Part shown: one piece after another, positions 20,500 through 27,686 of the stretch | Position numbering within the stretch: position 1 is the stretch's first letter | Layout of the letters: each line of letters starts with the position of its first letter | Source: a virus | IMG/VR virus record: IMGVR_UViG_3300023180_004388 | Coordinates: 1 to 30,284 of that record | DNA length: 30,284 bases | Reading direction: 5' to 3' (one strand) | The notes under the pieces: generated by a model | Told to the model about the DNA's origin: nothing | The model's input: only the letters and a program-made list of their open reading frames with translations | The model's database searches: none | Position numbers and translations under genes: made by a program

Positions 20500-21105
20500 A
20501 TGCTTAAACGACTATCCATTCTATCTTTTCTCGCAATTCCGATTGCTGCTTGTGCATATCCTACAATCAACGAAATTAAAAATCCACCTCCAGTGGATGT
20601 TTCGGTGAACAAAGAAAATGCAATTGAATTAGAAGTAGTAGAGAAAAAATGGACTTGTCCTGGTTGTAACAAGAATGAACAATACGTTCTTGAACAACTT
20701 CAAGAAAGAACCAAGATCTTTGATCGCAATGCCCTTGCAACGATCATGGGAAACATTAAAGCAGAATCTGGTTTCCGTCCTAATGTCTGTGAAGGTGGTG
20801 CCATTGTTCCTTATGAAAAGTGTCACCGTGGTGGTTATGGTTTAATTCAATGGACTTCTATTGGACGATATAGAGGACTTGGTAACTTCGCCAAACGTTA
20901 TGGTTGCAATCCAAGTGCTCTTGATTGTCAAGTTCGTTACATGATTAATGAACCTCAGTTCCAAAAAGTTCTACCTGAATTTGAAGGTGGTGGACAACCC
21001 GTTCACCAATATATGGTTGGTGCTTACTACTGGTTGGGATGGGGAGTCAAAGGTCACAGGGAACACTATTCTTACAATTACACTAAAAAATTAGTTTTGA
21101 CATGA
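20500..21105 (+). CDS. Putative exported lipoprotein with tail-lysozyme-like domain
   Basis: The 201-residue protein has a signal peptide ending in the lipobox IAAC (C18), a linker to about residue 50, a CPGC pair at 53-56 and a domain resembling phage tail lysozyme. In this domain IMGNIKAESGFRPN supplies a candidate catalytic Glu (E89) and GYGLIQW (112-118) is the typical second block. Such domains cut peptidoglycan glycan strands. A lipoprotein anchor is unusual for a virion lysozyme and points to action in the periplasm, perhaps at lysis. It overlaps the next gene by ATGA. Confidence 0.72.
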   Translation: MLKRLSILSFLAIPIAACAYPTINEIKNPPPVDVSVNKENAIELEVVEKKWTCPGCNKNEQYVLEQLQERTKIFDRNALATIMGNIKAESGFRPNVCEGGAIVPYEKCHRGGYGLIQWTSIGRYRGLGNFAKRYGCNPSALDCQVRYMINEPQFQKVLPEFEGGGQPVHQYMVGAYYWLGWGVKGHREHYSYNYTKKLVLT

Positions 21106-21326
21106 CTTCATTAGATTGGAGATATGATGACGGAAAGATGGAACTCCGTCAGCAAGCACTGAATGTTTTGATGGCTAGATTTGGATCAAGTGAATATACT
21201 AATCCAGATGGATCATCAAAATATTCACTTAAGACCATTTATGAATGTGCCCATGATTGGGTTTCTCAGGGAAATGTGTCTACCAGTGGGATAGTTAAAT
21301 ACTATCAAGCGTATTATTCACCATGA
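21102..21326 (+). CDS. Hypothetical protein (74 aa)
   Basis: A soluble 74-residue chain, aromatic-rich near the end (HDWVSQGNVSTSGIVKYYQAYY), with no recognised family. It is locked by ATGA overlaps between the lysozyme-like lipoprotein and the zincin-like protein, so it belongs to the same operon and may assist them. There is no signal peptide, so it stays in the cytoplasm. Confidence 0.6.
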   Translation: MTSLDWRYDDGKMELRQQALNVLMARFGSSEYTNPDGSSKYSLKTIYECAHDWVSQGNVSTSGIVKYYQAYYSP

Positions 21327-21994
21327 AAAAACTATTGCTTGGATTGATTGGATCTACTTTGCTTGCTGCTCCAGCACTAGCAAGTGAATCTAAAATCAAA
21401 AAAGGATTCTATACGATGGATTCTATGGGTTGCATGTTAGTCCGAGAATGCACCGAAGATGTCCGACGAGTCAGATCCATATCAGATATTCAGCGCAATT
21501 ATCCTGATTCTGATTACAGTAGTGTCGCTGCAGAGTTTGATGCGATGCTTCTATCCCTTGATAAAATCGGAGTTATGGTTTTTCTAGGGCATGAAAAGTA
21601 TTTCCCTGTAGGACACCGTGGTGTCTATCATACTGTCTCCAATAACTTTTATCTGAATGATGCTTTTATGCATCGTCCTTCCGTCCTTATGACTGTAATG
21701 CGTCACGAAGGATGGCACGCTGCACAGGACTGTATGGCAGGTTCTATCAAGAACTCTATGATTGCTATCATCAAACCAGAGGAAGAGGTTCCACAAATCT
21801 GGCGTGACATTGTAGAGAAAACTTATCCTAAGTCTGCTGTGCCTTGGGAATCAGAGGCAAAGTGGGCAGGTAAGACTGAAGGAATGACTGCTGCTGCGCT
21901 TAAGTCATGTGCTGCTGGCACTATGTGGACGGATTACAAACCAACACCTTTAACTGAAAAATGGTTGCGTGAAGAAGGATATCTGACTAAATAG
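21323..21994 (+). CDS. Exported zincin-like metallopeptidase
   Basis: A 223-residue protein with signal peptide MKKLLLGLIGSTLLAAPALA. Mature residues contain MRHEGWHAAQD, a zinc-binding HExxH motif (H128, E129, H132); a Glu in WESEAKWAG (around 176-178) could be the third ligand. Cys37, Cys43 and Cys137 allow disulfides outside the cytoplasm. No close peptidase family is recognised. Next to a lysozyme-like lipoprotein, a role in opening or remodelling the cell envelope is reasonable but unproven. Confidence 0.7.
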   Translation: MKKLLLGLIGSTLLAAPALASESKIKKGFYTMDSMGCMLVRECTEDVRRVRSISDIQRNYPDSDYSSVAAEFDAMLLSLDKIGVMVFLGHEKYFPVGHRGVYHTVSNNFYLNDAFMHRPSVLMTVMRHEGWHAAQDCMAGSIKNSMIAIIKPEEEVPQIWRDIVEKTYPKSAVPWESEAKWAGKTEGMTAAALKSCAAGTMWTDYKPTPLTEKWLREEGYLTK

Positions 21995-22015
21995 CAGTGC
22001 ATCGCTTCTGGTCAA

Positions 22016-22486
22016 ATGTCTGAACAGGTAAAGGAAACTCCCAAAGAGGAGGAAAAGAAAAAAGGTTTTATGGGTAAGTTGAAGGATGCTGCAACTGATC
22101 ATGAAAGTCAGTTGGAAGCAATCAGTACAATGGTCCGTCTTGGAATTCTTGTCTGGTCAGGCGGCATTCTTACTCTGGCATACATTAAACTCCCTGCTGC
22201 ATTGGGTATTCCTGAGCAGAAACTTGACCCCACTTTCATCGCATCGGTCTTCACTGGAGTTTTAGCTACCTTTGGTGTCCAGACAGCGAAGAAGTCTGGT
22301 GATGGGACAATGAAGATGAGTGGTGCTAACGGTGGTATTTCTAAGGCAGACTTAGAGAAACTGATTGCTGCTGCAGCACAGACAGCACCTGCTCAGACCA
22401 TTCGTATTGAACAAGCACCTCTTCAGATTGCTGGTGTAACACCAGATAAGAAGGGAGGAGAACCACCTATTATGCCAACGGTATGA
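22016..22486 (+). CDS. Two-helix membrane protein, holin-like
   Basis: The 156-residue protein has a highly charged N terminus (KETPKEEEKKK), two hydrophobic segments at about 38-58 (MVRLGILVWSGGILTLAY) and 73-90 (TFIASVFTGVLATFGVQ), and a long Ala, Gln and Pro-rich tail. Size and topology resemble phage holins, which would fit between the exported peptidoglycan and peptidase genes. No sequence family was recognised, so the holin role is a suggestion. Confidence 0.6.
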   Translation: MSEQVKETPKEEEKKKGFMGKLKDAATDHESQLEAISTMVRLGILVWSGGILTLAYIKLPAALGIPEQKLDPTFIASVFTGVLATFGVQTAKKSGDGTMKMSGANGGISKADLEKLIAAAAQTAPAQTIRIEQAPLQIAGVTPDKKGGEPPIMPTV

Positions 22487-22489
22487 TGT

Positions 22490-23086
22490 ATGTTCACCAA
22501 GAATTCTGGTTCTGAAGAACCACAACCAATTGTAAATAAACCTCAACGGTCTTCATTTAAGTGGGCACTGCTCACTGTGGGGACCGTTTTTGGTATCTCT
22601 CATTTGGGTGTTATTGGACACCTAATGAATAGAACTCAAGTTCCTATCATCAATTTACCTGTGGGTGATTACACTGCCTATGAGGTAGAAGCATATAAGG
22701 ATGGATATCGTATCCAATACAGATCTAATGCCCCCACTGTTATGGGTAAAGATAAGATTGTTGTGAAGAAGAATGGTTTCTTCGGTATTGGTGGGGACAC
22801 AAAAATTATCCAACAGGAACAGTACACCATGGACGGAGCGACACATCTCCAGGGTGGTGAGTTGGGAAAGTTGACTGCACAAAAACTAGAGTGCATCAAG
22901 GCGGAAGGTGGTGGCGAAAATGCAGGTAGATTGGTTGGAACTAGTATTGGTGCTTCTGCTGCCCCAATGTTTGCTAATATTCCTTATATTGGTTGGTTGG
23001 CAGCAGGATGGATAACAATGTTTGGTGGAAACACTGGTGCTGAGATTGGTGGAGAGATCGCCACCATGACTAAGGATTGTGACTAA
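22490..23086 (+). CDS. Membrane-anchored protein, unknown function (198 aa)
   Basis: A hydrophobic segment at about 24-46 (ALLTVGTVFGISHLGVIGHL) anchors a mainly extracytoplasmic domain with alternating strands (YRIQYRSN, DKIVVKKNGFFGIGGDT). Residues 145-190 form a Gly-rich hydrophobic region (GTSIGASAAPMFANIPYIGW), perhaps a hairpin in the membrane. No family is recognised. It sits three bases after the holin-like gene and overlaps the next gene by one base (TAATG). Confidence 0.62.
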   Translation: MFTKNSGSEEPQPIVNKPQRSSFKWALLTVGTVFGISHLGVIGHLMNRTQVPIINLPVGDYTAYEVEAYKDGYRIQYRSNAPTVMGKDKIVVKKNGFFGIGGDTKIIQQEQYTMDGATHLQGGELGKLTAQKLECIKAEGGGENAGRLVGTSIGASAAPMFANIPYIGWLAAGWITMFGGNTGAEIGGEIATMTKDCD

Positions 23087-23430
23087 TGGAATATAAATTT
23101 AAGTATTATTGGGGTGGAGAAGAAAATTGGTATACTAAGAGCAAGAGATGGGCAAACAAACAAAAGTTTCCCATCAATCACCTTGCTCTAGGTTTTATTG
23201 AGTGGTTATGGACTATGTGGGTTCAGGGTAAAGTTGATATGGAGATGACTGATGTTGATAAACAAGTCAATGAGATCATAAAAACTTGGGAAGAAGAAGA
23301 TAAACCAAAACCAATTGTTGAAACTAGACCATCAGAAGTAGAGGGCCTTGATGATATTCGCATCAGAGATCCTTGGTTTGATGATGGTGATTGGAATGAT
23401 ACTTCTATAAATTATAAAAAGTGGAGATGA
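23086..23430 (+). CDS. Hypothetical protein (114 aa)
   Basis: A soluble protein unusually rich in Trp (nine or so) and acidic residues, with Trp-containing blocks YYWGGEENWY, IEWLWTMWVQG and FDDGDWND. It could bind membranes or other proteins through aromatic faces. No known domain. It starts with TAATG overlap to the preceding membrane protein and is part of the same operon. Confidence 0.6.
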   Translation: MEYKFKYYWGGEENWYTKSKRWANKQKFPINHLALGFIEWLWTMWVQGKVDMEMTDVDKQVNEIIKTWEEEDKPKPIVETRPSEVEGLDDIRIRDPWFDDGDWNDTSINYKKWR

Positions 23431-23436
23431 TACATT

Positions 23437-23646
23437 ATGCTAACTATTATAAATTATGCTGTAGCATTTTGGTCTACTGTGATCATCCCTTGTGTAACTG
23501 TTCCTGCTAATTGGGATCATTGCTCTCGCATAGATGAGTGGTTAATACCAGACATAATTCATGCATGGGAATTGAAAACTAAAAAAATAGTTCCTTATCA
23601 GGCAGAAAAGGAGTACTTACATGGAATTACTTCTGAGATCCCATGA
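23437..23646 (+). CDS. Small hydrophobic-start protein (69 aa)
   Basis: Residues 3-22 (TIINYAVAFWSTVIIPCVTV) are a possible signal or membrane helix, followed by a soluble part with Cys29 and Trp residues. No family is recognised. Its last 26 bases overlap the next gene, whose ribosome site lies inside it. Confidence 0.55.
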   Translation: MLTIINYAVAFWSTVIIPCVTVPANWDHCSRIDEWLIPDIIHAWELKTKKIVPYQAEKEYLHGITSEIP

Positions 23647-23845
23647 AAATCTAAATGATCCAGTGTGGTCAGTTATTATTCTTTTATGCTGTGGACTTGC
23701 ATTTACGGCATATTGTGTCATATATATTTTGCGCCTATCATTTAAGGAATTAGAAGAAGATGTCCAAGAGTCCGAACAAGGGCAAGAAGGGGACTGCGAA
23801 CAACAAGAAGCAGAACCAGGGCAACGCAACAGCAAAGAAAGCTAA
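23621..23845 (+). CDS. Small membrane protein with acidic tail (74 aa)
   Basis: AAGGAG ten bases before the ATG gives a strong ribosome site. A membrane helix lies at about 16-39 (SVIILLCCGLAFTAYCVIYIL), then an acidic Glu/Gln tail (EEDVQESEQGQEGDCEQQ). The tail is encoded by the same bases as the lysine-rich peptide at 23760 in another frame, so its composition is probably shaped by that gene. Function unknown; a holin-partner or spanin-like role cannot be excluded. Confidence 0.6.
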   Translation: MELLLRSHENLNDPVWSVIILLCCGLAFTAYCVIYILRLSFKELEEDVQESEQGQEGDCEQQEAEPGQRNSKES

Positions 23846-23867
23846 GAACGGGGGTAAAAAGAAGTAA
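23760..23867 (+). CDS. Lysine-rich 35-residue peptide, overprinted
   Basis: The frame begins MSKSPNKGKKGTANNKK and ends AKNGGKKK, almost all Lys, Asn, Gly, Ala and Gln. It overlaps the acidic tail of the previous gene for 86 bases in a shifted frame and its stop forms TAATG with the next ATG, the linkage used by many genes in this operon, which is the main support. Such a basic peptide could bind DNA, RNA or an acidic surface. No homologue is recognised. Confidence 0.55.
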   Translation: MSKSPNKGKKGTANNKKQNQGNATAKKAKNGGKKK

Positions 23868-24133
23868 TGCAGAAACTAGTAAACGTGGTAGCAATTCTAT
23901 CAGGACTCGTATCACTTGGAGTTGTTAGTGGTGGAGCATATCTCTTCCTTAACAAAGATGCAATCATTGAAGATGTCCGTATCAAGGCAACAGAAGAAGT
24001 AACTAAAGCAGTTACAGGAGCACTCCCAGGGATGGTTAAGTCGGCAATGCCTTCAATGCCATCTGCTACTGGTGGTGTTATGTCAAAGACAAATGTCCCC
24101 TCAGTAACGGGTGGTATTATACCTGTTAAATAG
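23867..24133 (+). CDS. Membrane-anchored small protein (88 aa)
   Basis: An N-terminal hydrophobic helix (NVVAILSGLVSLGVVSGGAYLFL, residues 6-28) precedes a charged helix (EDVRIKATEEVTKAV) and a Pro, Met, Ser and Thr-rich tail with repeats of SMPS and TGG(V/I). The protein has the look of a conserved cyanophage membrane protein, but its function is unknown. It starts inside the stop of the preceding basic peptide. Confidence 0.65.
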   Translation: MQKLVNVVAILSGLVSLGVVSGGAYLFLNKDAIIEDVRIKATEEVTKAVTGALPGMVKSAMPSMPSATGGVMSKTNVPSVTGGIIPVK

Positions 24134-24153
24134 TTCTAATAGAAAGGTGATTC

Positions 24154-24264
24154 ATGACTACATCAAGAAGAAAGAATAGAGACACTGAAGGAAAGTTTTT
24201 TCTTTATGTCTTTTTCTACCATTTGTATTCTGGTATTTTGAAATTATTTCATCACGATGATTAA
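24154..24264 (+). CDS. Tiny protein with aromatic helix (36 aa)
   Basis: Thirty-six codons: a basic start (TTSRRKNRDTEGK), then an aromatic hydrophobic stretch (FFLYVFFYHLYSGILKLF) and an acidic end (HHDD). An AAAGGTG ribosome site lies a few bases before the ATG, and the stop overlaps the next start as TAATG. It may lie at the membrane surface. No family is recognised. Confidence 0.55.
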   Translation: MTTSRRKNRDTEGKFFLYVFFYHLYSGILKLFHHDD

Positions 24265-25040
24265 TGCCTGAAATAAGAGAAATCCAAATCAGGGACTTGG
24301 ATGTTCCTCCAGTTCCTGATTGGTTGATGCAATACACACAAGCAATACCACCAGTAGTTCCAGTAACACAAAATATTGGGTTACCTATTGTTGACATGCC
24401 TGGTTGTGTTGAGTCACATCCCGATAGTGGTAATAGTAATATATTGACACGGGATGATGAAAATGGTACAATGACTTATTGTGATGGTACTGTGCCAAGT
24501 TATAATCCTATTAATTTTGAACCTGAGCAGATAATTCCTACTGCTCCTGCTGGTGTTGATACTGGACAGAAAGAAACACCAAAACCACCAGGGCAGGTGG
24601 AGATCCCTAAAGCGGCACCACCTACCACAGTAAAGGTAGATTGTCCTACACTAGCACAGGAAGCAAAGGAACCTGTCGGAACATTCGTAGAGGGTTTCCG
24701 AAAGAAGGTTATTGAATATAAGTTGCTGGGAAATGAGTGCGTTCAGATAACAGAAGCAGTCCCCATTCCGCAGCAGATTGTTGCTGGACTTCCAAGTCCA
24801 GGTACAGTTATGACCACTGGTGGTGTTGCTGTTATTGCGACCAGTTCTGCACTCATGGCAAAACCACTTGCTGATGTTCTTTTGAAGGTCATCAAACCCA
24901 CAGTGAAGAAGGTCATGAAGAAGATCGCTGCCATTCGGGGAAAGACAGTTCCCGTACTGTCCACTGCTGAGCGTAGAAACGAACAACGGGCCCGCAACCA
25001 TGCTATAATGGAACTGAGACAAACACTCAAACCAAAATGA
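24264..25040 (+). CDS. Proline-rich membrane-associated phage protein (258 aa)
   Basis: The first 120 residues are Pro-rich and probably extended (PPVPDWLMQY, PPVVPVTQ, GQKETPKPPG), with two Cys near 48 and 73. A hydrophobic helix at about 190-215 (TTGGVAVIATSSALMAKPLADVLL) is followed by a very basic tail (KPTVKKVMKKIAAIRGK). A similar arrangement occurs in cyanophage proteins annotated as structural, but I cannot name a homologue. It overlaps both neighbours (TAATG, ATGA). Possible roles are a virion component or an envelope-spanning protein. Confidence 0.62.
   Translation: MPEIREIQIRDLDVPPVPDWLMQYTQAIPPVVPVTQNIGLPIVDMPGCVESHPDSGNSNILTRDDENGTMTYCDGTVPSYNPINFEPEQIIPTAPAGVDTGQKETPKPPGQVEIPKAAPPTTVKVDCPTLAQEAKEPVGTFVEGFRKKVIEYKLLGNECVQITEAVPIPQQIVAGLPSPGTVMTTGGVAVIATSSALMAKPLADVLLKVIKPTVKKVMKKIAAIRGKTVPVLSTAERRNEQRARNHAIMELRQTLKPK
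25001..25009 (+). promoter_or_regulatory. Possible extended -10 promoter before the nuclease gene
   Basis: TGCTATAAT is a perfect extended -10 element (TGnTATAAT) 28 bases before the ATG at 25037. No -35 box is present. The same nine bases occur inside genes elsewhere in the window (for example 15779), where they result from Ala-Ile codons, so chance is a real possibility. Confidence 0.3.
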
Positions 25041-25576
25041 TGTTCCAATCCATCTTTGAAGATTCTGATCTTTTGGGTTACATTGAGAGTAATCTGCAGG
25101 ATCCTTGGAAAGGTACTCCCTTTGAGGGATACGTTTTTATGTCTCCTAAACAGAAAGGAGAATTTGGAGAGCGATTTGTTAGCAAGTTGATGACTCTTGC
25201 TGGTCATGAAGTTAAACGTGCTAAGACTTCTACCGCTGGACATGACCGTGTGGTTTCTGGTATTCGTACTGAAATCAAGTTCTCTCTTGCCACTCGTGAT
25301 AAAAAAGGTGGCATCTATGGAGATAAGTTCATCATCAACCATGTTTCTGTGTGCAAGGATTGGGAACGTCTTATCTTCTGTGGCATCAATGAACAAGAGG
25401 GTGATGCTCGTATTGTGTGGTTTAGTAAGGAAGACTTTGCTAATCACATGAAGAGTGAAGATTGTATGTTCAATCCTCAACAGGCAGGTAAGAGTGGTGG
25501 GAATGATGATTACATTTGCACTAACATCAAAAAACTGCTAGAGTTTGACTTTGTAAAAGATATCAAAGAATGGTGA
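25037..25576 (+). CDS. Putative PD-(D/E)XK nuclease (restriction-enzyme-like)
   Basis: A 179-residue protein with the nuclease pattern: a conserved helix GEFGERFVSKLM (E42, E45), then GHDRVV with D70 and TEIKFSLA with E79 and K81. The D-x8-E-x-K arrangement is that of PD-(D/E)XK endonucleases. The rest contains Cys and Trp-rich strands (VCKDWERLIFCGIN). The next gene, one base away, is a DNA methyltransferase, so a two-gene restriction-modification system is the most natural reading. Another role, such as host DNA breakdown or repair, remains possible. Confidence 0.65.
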   Translation: MMFQSIFEDSDLLGYIESNLQDPWKGTPFEGYVFMSPKQKGEFGERFVSKLMTLAGHEVKRAKTSTAGHDRVVSGIRTEIKFSLATRDKKGGIYGDKFIINHVSVCKDWERLIFCGINEQEGDARIVWFSKEDFANHMKSEDCMFNPQQAGKSGGNDDYICTNIKKLLEFDFVKDIKEW

Positions 25577-25577
25577 T

Positions 25578-26558
25578 ATGATTGAAAAGTTCCTTAATAT
25601 CAAAGAATCAACTCGTAATCTGAGCGATGAAGAGTTTGATGAGATCCTCCCTATTCTTGCCAGGGAGTTATCTCATGTGGATATTTTGCCAAAGTATAAT
25701 TATTCTCAACTAGAAAGTGATTGGGGAAAGTTGTGCCATTGGTTACCTGAAGGAACAACAATCAATTCCACAAGTAGATTGGGAATGAAATTATGCGAAC
25801 ACTTCTTCCCAAACTTTTATGATATTAAGGATCACAAGAATGTATCTTTTGTTGATCTGTGGAAAGATGAAACTTTGCTGATGAAGATATTGAAGTGGAA
25901 TCGTAAGTCACATTCTACTCCATATCTTTCTGAACTGAAGAGAGGAATATATTTTTGCGGTGGCCTTGCCAAGTCAACTATGTATAGACCCCAAATGGCA
26001 AAACTAGTTACTAAAGGATGCAAATCAGTTCTTGATCCTTGCTGTGGTTGGGGTGGAAGAATGCTTGGTTCTGTCGCTAATGGTTGCGACTATTATGGAT
26101 TTGAACCTAATACAGAGACTTTCAATGGTCTTATGAAACTTGCAGAGTATCTCAACATCACTGACAAAGTAAATTTGTTTTGTGATGACGCACTGAATAT
26201 GAATAATTACGATATTCCAGATGTGGATTGTATACTGACTTCACCTCCTTATTTTAATTTGGAGGTTTATTGTGATGAAGAATCCCAGTCAATCACTAAC
26301 TGTGATACTTATGATGAATGGGTAAACAGATTTCTTTCTCCTCTTATTCGTCTATCTTTGGGAAAACTCAAGAAGGGAGGTAAATCTTGCTGGAATGTTG
26401 CTAAGATTAAGCAGGGTGATATGTGGGAAGATGTAATTAAAATCCACGAACAATCTGGATTTGTTCAGAGTGAAGAATATATTATGTGCTCATCCAAGAG
26501 ACAAGTTAACGGTAGTGGAAAGAGTTACGATAAAACTATTTCTTTTGCGTCTCTATAG
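25578..26558 (+). CDS. DNA methyltransferase (N4-cytosine/N6-adenine type)
   Basis: The 326-residue protein has SAM-binding motif I DPCCGWGGRMLG at 153-164 and catalytic motif IV TSPPYF at 221-226, in the order of amino-methyltransferases. GFEPN (174-178) is the acidic strand 2. The first 130 residues (with STPYLSELKRGIYFCGG) may be the target-recognition region. It directly follows the putative nuclease. Its last 23 bases overlap the end of the convergent minus-strand gene. It may protect phage DNA against its partner or against host enzymes. Confidence 0.85.
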   Translation: MIEKFLNIKESTRNLSDEEFDEILPILARELSHVDILPKYNYSQLESDWGKLCHWLPEGTTINSTSRLGMKLCEHFFPNFYDIKDHKNVSFVDLWKDETLLMKILKWNRKSHSTPYLSELKRGIYFCGGLAKSTMYRPQMAKLVTKGCKSVLDPCCGWGGRMLGSVANGCDYYGFEPNTETFNGLMKLAEYLNITDKVNLFCDDALNMNNYDIPDVDCILTSPPYFNLEVYCDEESQSITNCDTYDEWVNRFLSPLIRLSLGKLKKGGKSCWNVAKIKQGDMWEDVIKIHEQSGFVQSEEYIMCSSKRQVNGSGKSYDKTISFASL

Positions 26559-27231
26559 GACCACCTAGATCTTCTGCCTTATTTGATACTGGTGTTGGAA
26601 TAGAATGTCTGTGTGGAGGAATGACACCACCAGGGTTAGTAACAACCACATCTGCACAGACTTTATAATATGGAGACTTGGGGTGGAAATAAATTCCCTG
26701 CTTCTTCAACTCGCCACAATTCTTCAGTCTAGCGATCTCAAAGTCTAAACGCTTATTAGCAGTCAGTTGCTGCTGTAAGGCGATTTGAGTTGCTGCTGCT
26801 TCCTTACACTGTTCTTGGAGTTTCTTATCTAATGGTTTGCTCCAAGTGGCACTGACACCGATTGAGAGGTTGTAGTTATCTTTTTGACCCGTTCTGGTGG
26901 GTACATGGTAAAGAATGTTACCAGGGTTATCCAAAGAACCATCGCCATCAAGGTCACGCATATCATATACAGGATCCATATAGTACGGTTCATATGGTTT
27001 CTGCATTGATCCTGCAGCAGTAGCAAATGGTGTTACATTTAGAGTTGGTCCTTGACACTGGATTCCACCGCCATAGGTGTTGGTGATGTAAGGTCCTTGT
27101 AGGACTTGGATGGCTTGGTTTGTGACGCTACCAGAGGAATTAGCAACAGGAGAAGCAGTGGCGCTAACGCCGCCAACAGTCTCAGCAAGAACTCTTTGGT
27201 GGACCAGTGTCGGGAATGTAACACTTAGGAT
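26536..27231 (-). CDS. Exported cyanophage protein, start codon unclear
   Basis: The frame is open to 27396, but its first 55 codons lie over the upstream gene and look non-coding. A signal-like stretch (VILSVTFPTLVHQRVLA) is followed by ETVGGVSATASP and the block VLQGPYITNTYGGGIQCQGP, which I recognise as typical of a conserved cyanophage protein. Further on are DLDGDGSLDNPG (a calcium-loop-like sequence), a helix (LQEQCKEAAATQIALQQQL) and a Pro-rich end. No ATG, GTG or TTG stands near the signal sequence; the codon ATC at 27231-27229, overlapping the upstream stop as TAATC, is the best positioned start (231 residues). Function is unknown; secretion or virion surface is likely. Confidence 0.65.
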   Translation of the reverse strand: MLSVTFPTLVHQRVLAETVGGVSATASPVANSSGSVTNQAIQVLQGPYITNTYGGGIQCQGPTLNVTPFATAAGSMQKPYEPYYMDPVYDMRDLDGDGSLDNPGNILYHVPTRTGQKDNYNLSIGVSATWSKPLDKKLQEQCKEAAATQIALQQQLTANKRLDFEIARLKNCGELKKQGIYFHPKSPYYKVCADVVVTNPGGVIPPHRHSIPTPVSNKAEDLGGPIETQKK

Positions 27232-27671
27232 TACTGCGTAAAGATACTTGTAGTGTCGGTGACGCTTTGAATTTCTGTGGTTCTTTGAATTATTGTTTGG
27301 TTGCTTAAACCAGGACCTTGATACGTTTCTGTGAACTGAAACGCTTCTCCTGGTGTTGTCTGTGTGAATGATGGTCTGCTGTTGACGTTTGTCCATGATG
27401 AGGTCACTCCTTCTATAGTTACATTATTAGCACCCGTTCCTGGGGAAAGATCTCCCGATGCTGTAATACCACTACCTGTTACTGTATATTGATATCCCGT
27501 GTTATAGTCTATTGAATTTATAATCTCCGTAACCGTGCTTGTTGTTTCGGTATGGGAGGTCATTGAGCCCTGTGTAAAATTTGGTACTACAGGCACTGCC
27601 CGTGAAGTCAACGGGACAAATGCATAAAACAAACCCACACTCAGGGCACCGATGACAGTCTTCAGTTTCAT
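27231..27671 (-). CDS. Exported Thr/Ser-rich beta protein (146 aa)
   Basis: Signal peptide MKLKTVIGALSVGLFYAFVP with cleavage after SRA. The mature part is rich in Thr, Ser, Gly and Gln with alternating strands (YQYTVTGSGITASGD, NVTIEGVTSSW) and a TTEIQSVTDTTSIF end. ATGs at 27683, 27677 and 27671 are in frame; the last gives the most standard signal peptide. It is the middle gene of a three-gene minus-strand unit of exported proteins. A surface or fibre-like role is inferred from composition only. Confidence 0.68.
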   Translation of the reverse strand: MKLKTVIGALSVGLFYAFVPLTSRAVPVVPNFTQGSMTSHTETTSTVTEIINSIDYNTGYQYTVTGSGITASGDLSPGTGANNVTIEGVTSSWTNVNSRPSFTQTTPGEAFQFTETYQGPGLSNQTIIQRTTEIQSVTDTTSIFTQ

Positions 27672-27686
27672 GATCATCAACATCCA

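Noticed and set aside
27039-27224. Minus-strand GTG frame with a long Leu-rich hydrophobic stretch
   Set aside because: It overlaps the frame containing the recognised block VLQGPYITNTYGG; the hydrophobic run comes from Ala/Thr codons read out of frame.
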